Shown here in pieces: positions 7,822 through 10,676 of a stretch of 10,676 nucleotides of DNA; positions within the stretch are counted from its first letter, which is position 1, and the number at the start of each line of letters is the position of its first letter. Both the position numbers and the translations under genes were made by a program. The stretch is from Tubulinosema ratisbonensis (Eukaryota > Microsporidia > Tubulinosematidae), in NCBI GenBank assembly GCA_004000155.1, contig RCSS01000217.1:1-10676 (forward strand), in the 5' to 3' direction. The notes under the pieces were generated by a model, which did not search any database, had not been told where the DNA came from, and was given only the letters and a program-made list of their open reading frames with translations.

Positions 7822-9227
7822 AAAATAATTAATTTAAAAAATAATTAAATAAAAAAAATAATTAATTTAAAAAATATATAAAAAAAAAATTAATAAATAA
7901 AAACTAATTAAAAAATGATTAATTTAAAAAATTGACTGTAAAAAACCCTTTTTAAATAAAAAATGTTTGAATGTAAAAAATAATCACTTAATACTTATAT
8001 GTAAAGAAATAATTAAATAAATGTTTAAATATAAAAAAATATTTTATTAAAAAAATAAATTAAATAATTCAACAAATTTATGTTTAAAATTATTTTATAA
8101 AAATAAAGAAACTAAATAAATAAAATAAAAAATTTTAAAAATGATAAATCAAACATTTTAAAAATGTAAATTATTATAATAATAAAACAAAGTTCTTAAA
8201 CTTTAAATAATATTATTATAATAAATTAAACAAGAATGCATTGAATTAGAGAATATTTCAAATATTTTTCTAAAAATTTTTAATTTATTGTTTTGCATTA
8301 AGTCTATAAGAATTATACATTTCTTATTAAAAAAAATTAAAATTTATTTTTTCATATTTAAAATTTAATTAAATTTATTTTTTCTTAAAGAAAATAAAAA
8401 AATCATTTTATATTTCTTTAAAATATTAAATAAACTTATTTTACTTTTTTTAAATATTTTGAATATTAATACTTTTTTTTCTTAATGCATAAATTATAGT
8501 TAGAAAATTCTTAAAATTATAAACTTATGTTTCTAATATTATTTTCTGTTTTTTTATTTGATTATATCATAAAATTAAATATAACAATTTTCTTTCTTGT
8601 TGTATAAAGATAACAAAACATAAGAAGATCTTTTGCTATACTTGATATAAATATTAATACCTAGTCATATGATAAAATATGTTTCTACATAAAAAATAAT
8701 TTTTTATTCGAATTCTTTTTGATAAACCTTTTATTATAAGTCTCTATGTAACTTTTTAAAGGTAAAGTGGTTGGGTTGTTTAAAATCAAAATTTTAGTTT
8801 ACATGACACTTAAACTCTTTTAATTAAGTAAAACAACACATGTTTCTACATAATTAGGTATATGTAAGATACTGCAAGTCCTTCGCATACTAAATATTAC
8901 TTAAGCTATCTTTTGTATGTCTAAGATTATCTTATGTTAAAGGCTTGGTTACAGGATGCAATATAATAATAATTTATTATTTAAATATATATTTATTTGT
9001 AAATAAATAAGATTTAATTATGTAATACATTATTCTCAGTACTGAATTTATAAAATATAAAATTTAACAAAGAAACTTTTATTTTTATTTATTTTAAATA
9101 GAGCTATTTACTCTAAAAAAGATTGAAAAAATAAAAATATTTAAAAAAATAAAAGATTAAAAAAATTTTAAAAGTAGGAATATTGAAAAAATAAAAATAT
9201 TAAAATAATAATACTTCTTTATTTAAT
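7822..9227. other. AT-rich spacer with a less AT-rich island
   Basis: No intact gene on either strand. 7822-8550 is A/T runs, with a weak inverted repeat near 8172-8224 (TTATTATAATAATA and its complement). From about 8590 to 8970 complexity rises. One forward frame gives short protein-like runs broken by stops, such as GKVVGLFKIKILVYMTLKLF from about 8761. ATGTTTCTACATAA occurs at 8679-8692 and 8840-8853. This may be an old gene relic, but the evidence is weak. Confidence 0.4.
9122..9201. repeat. 20-bp direct repeat pair downstream of the Sec12-like gene
   Basis: ATTGAAAAAATAAAAATATT is found at 9122-9141 and again at 9182-9201, a period of 60 bases, close to the 3' end of the gene at 9228-10157. 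It could be slippage. No terminator or polyadenylation role can be shown. Confidence 0.45.
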
Positions 9228-10157
9228 TTATATCAATAATATAAATAAAAATAAAATAAAAAAATAAATTAACCAATTACATTCCTTACTAACCCTTACC
9301 TTACCAATATCACCTAAAACAGTGCAATAATAAATAAAATCTTTAACCTTACACACACCACTGATAGGATAATCACTCACTTTATAATATTTATTATCAA
9401 AATATATTCTACCATCCCCAGTACCAACAACATTCCCTTTGTTAGATAAACAACTTAATTTACTTATTAAAGTAATATTAGTAACATTCTTATTAAAAAG
9501 TGTCACTAATTTATTATTTGTAATATAAATTAATTTATTTTTATTTTTGATTAATTTTCTTATTTTTTCATGAGAAAAAAATAATTTAATTGATGAATCA
9601 TAAAACAATTTAAAATATTTTTTTGATGACTCAATAACTATAGAATCATCATTTAATAACTTAGAATCATTAATTATTAACTCATCACTCTCACTTAACT
9701 GATCATTAATCTCTAAAACACTTCTCTCTCTGTCCTCTTTTTCTCTCTTTTTGATATAATTTTCTTCTACAACAATTTTATCATTTATTACTTTATTTAA
9801 TTCAATGCAATGAATTTCTTTTTCATTTTTTAAAAAATAAATATTTTTTTTAAAAAGAATGTCTTGGACACAAAAATCAAATTTTTTTATCAAAAAAAAA
9901 GAAAATGATTTAAATTTGAGAAGAATGAACGAGTCACACAATTTTCCAATGAGAAACAAAGATGAGTTTTTGGTGAATGAGTATTTGTGTAATTGGATTA
10001 TTGGTTCTTGGGTTGGGTATCTGCTTAGTTCTATTAGGTTTGTGTCGAATGCTATTATACCATTTGATTTGCCATAGATTGTGTTGCCACCGCCACCACA
10101 AACAAATATTAGGTTTTTGTGAGGTAAAATGTCAAACAAAGGAAAAGATTTGTTCAT
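9228..10157 (-). CDS. SEC12: Sec12-like ER membrane protein (Sar1 GEF)
   Basis: 309 residues, short against the 400-plus of yeast Sec12 and animal PREB. The family loads GTP on Sar1 at the ER to start COPII coat assembly. Visible support: an N-terminal beta-strand then a glycine-rich loop at 19-33 (VCGGGGNTIYGKSNG), the signature loop in the first blade of Sec12/PREB propellers; later WD40-type strands such as NVVGTGDGRIYFDN at 242-255 and the run at 264-288; and a C-terminal hydrophobic anchor at about 294-309 (NWLIYFFILFLFILLI) with nothing after it. That is the Sec12 layout of a cytosolic propeller and a single C-terminal span, with the lumenal tail lost. A charged insert at about 130-170 (KKREKEDRER, then SESDE) interrupts the propeller. 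A CCC triplet abuts the ATG. The gene lies 224 bases downstream of the partial gene at the right edge, same strand. Another small WD40 ER protein is the main alternative. Confidence 0.7.
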   Translation of the reverse strand: MNKSFPLFDILPHKNLIFVCGGGGNTIYGKSNGIIAFDTNLIELSRYPTQEPIIQLHKYSFTKNSSLFLIGKLCDSFILLKFKSFSFFLIKKFDFCVQDILFKKNIYFLKNEKEIHCIELNKVINDKIVVEENYIKKREKEDRERSVLEINDQLSESDELIINDSKLLNDDSIVIESSKKYFKLFYDSSIKLFFSHEKIRKLIKNKNKLIYITNNKLVTLFNKNVTNITLISKLSCLSNKGNVVGTGDGRIYFDNKYYKVSDYPISGVCKVKDFIYYCTVLGDIGKVRVSKECNWLIYFFILFLFILLI

Positions 10158-10160
10158 GGG
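10158..10160 (-). promoter_or_regulatory. CCC motif abutting the Sec12-like start
   Basis: Minus-strand TTTAACCCATG puts CCC at positions -3 to -1. It matches the microsporidian start-proximal CCC pattern and implies a transcript with almost no 5' leader. It supports this ATG as the start. Confidence 0.45.
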
Positions 10161-10381
10161 TTAAATAAATAAATAAATTAAATAAGATTTATTATTAATT
10201 TAATTCAATTGTATTTTAATTGTAAATTTTATTTATTTGAAATTTACATTTATTAATTTATTTTTATTTTTTTTAAAATTAATGTTTAGATTTTTTTATA
10301 ATTTTAATTTATTTATTTTAATTTAATATTTAAAATTATACTTTTATTATAATTTGTATTTGACTTTAAATTTTGTAAAAT

Positions 10382-10676
10382 TTATTTATTTAAATTATTA
10401 TTACTAATATTGGTATTACTTTCTTTTTTAGGAATATTCTCAAATAAATTAAATGACTGTGGTATATTATTAGCAAACATATTAAAAGAGGATAAGTTTA
10501 CATTGGTATTTTTAGGAGATTCTTTATCATTAATGAATAAACTTATAGGGGAAATTTCTTTATCATTTTTTGATAAATTAATTGATTGATTGTTTTCTAA
10601 AGATTTATTTTGTAATAAATTTACTGAACTAACAGTGTTAGAATTAAATAAATTTAATAAGATTCTTTTAGATGCA
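10382..10676 (-). CDS. 3' end of an Asn/Ser-rich protein, partial
   Basis: The last 97 residues before a TAA at 10384-10382; the 5' part lies beyond the window. The frame is open to the right edge, and its first complete codon there starts at 10675. Composition is dominated by Asn, Ser, Lys and Leu. Three loosely similar patches recur: SPISLFINDKESPKNTN, SSFNMFANNIP and SFNLFENIPKKESNTN. The S-x-F-N-x-F-x-N pattern recalls the low-complexity regions of nucleoporins, but no FG pair is present, so I do not assign that function. No membrane span or catalytic motif is visible. It is on the same strand as the Sec12-like gene and upstream of it. Confidence 0.6.
   Translation of the reverse strand, partial: ASKRILLNLFNSNTVSSVNLLQNKSLENNQSINLSKNDKEISPISLFINDKESPKNTNVNLSSFNMFANNIPQSFNLFENIPKKESNTNISNNNLNK

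Noticed and set aside
5659..8249. 14-bp inverted match CTCTAATTCAATGC (near 5659 and 8236)
   Set aside because: Too short and isolated; nothing similar extends beyond it on either side.
4611..8626. 16-bp inverted match (4611-4626 with 8611-8626)
   Set aside because: At this AT content matches of that length are expected by chance in a 10-kb window.
8700..8960. Possible tRNA in the less AT-rich island
   Set aside because: No B-box-like GGTTCGA or cloverleaf stems could be found on either strand.
9859..10168. Two plus-strand ORFs opposite the Sec12-like gene
   Set aside because: Antisense shadows of the glycine-rich first blade region; no independent support.

Overview
The window looks like nuclear DNA of a microsporidian, probably a Nosema/Vairimorpha-type (Nosematida) species. 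The evidence is extremely AT-rich spacers, compact intronless genes, three small secreted ricin-B-lectin-like (RBL) proteins of the kind expanded in microsporidia, a very short Sec12-like ER protein, and a CCC triplet just upstream of several start codons. No tRNA, rRNA, CRISPR array or intact transposon could be found by eye. Genus and species are not determined.

Layout. 1-2048 holds no intact gene but contains two decayed coding stretches: 302-773 (+), and 1224-1463 (-) with a Myb/SANT-like helix-turn-helix look. 2049-2246 and 2629-2823 (both -) are tandem paralogues encoding 65- and 64-residue single-pass membrane proteins of an unrecognised family. 2982-4604 (-) encodes a 540-residue protein with an RBL-like head and a roughly 400-residue Lys/Glu/Pro-rich tail. 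4605-6399 is an AT-rich spacer with one strong hairpin. 6400-6897 (-) and 7363-7821 (+) are a divergent pair of short secreted RBL-like proteins. 7822-9227 is another spacer. 9228-10157 (-) is a Sec12-like WD40 protein with a C-terminal membrane anchor. 10382-10676 (-) is the 3' end of an Asn/Ser-rich gene that runs off the right edge.

Only about 40% of the window is coding, low for a microsporidian. The left and middle parts look like an accessory region of duplicated, fast-evolving, probably exported or surface genes and gene relics. The right end looks like conserved housekeeping sequence. The three RBL-like proteins share four cysteines at similar spacing and one aligned Trp, so they form one diverged local family. 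A role at the spore surface, polar tube or host interface is inference from the family and the secretion signals, not something the sequence proves. The Sec12-like protein would start COPII vesicle formation at the ER, the route by which the secreted lectins would leave the cell. That link is general cell biology, not evidence of an operon.
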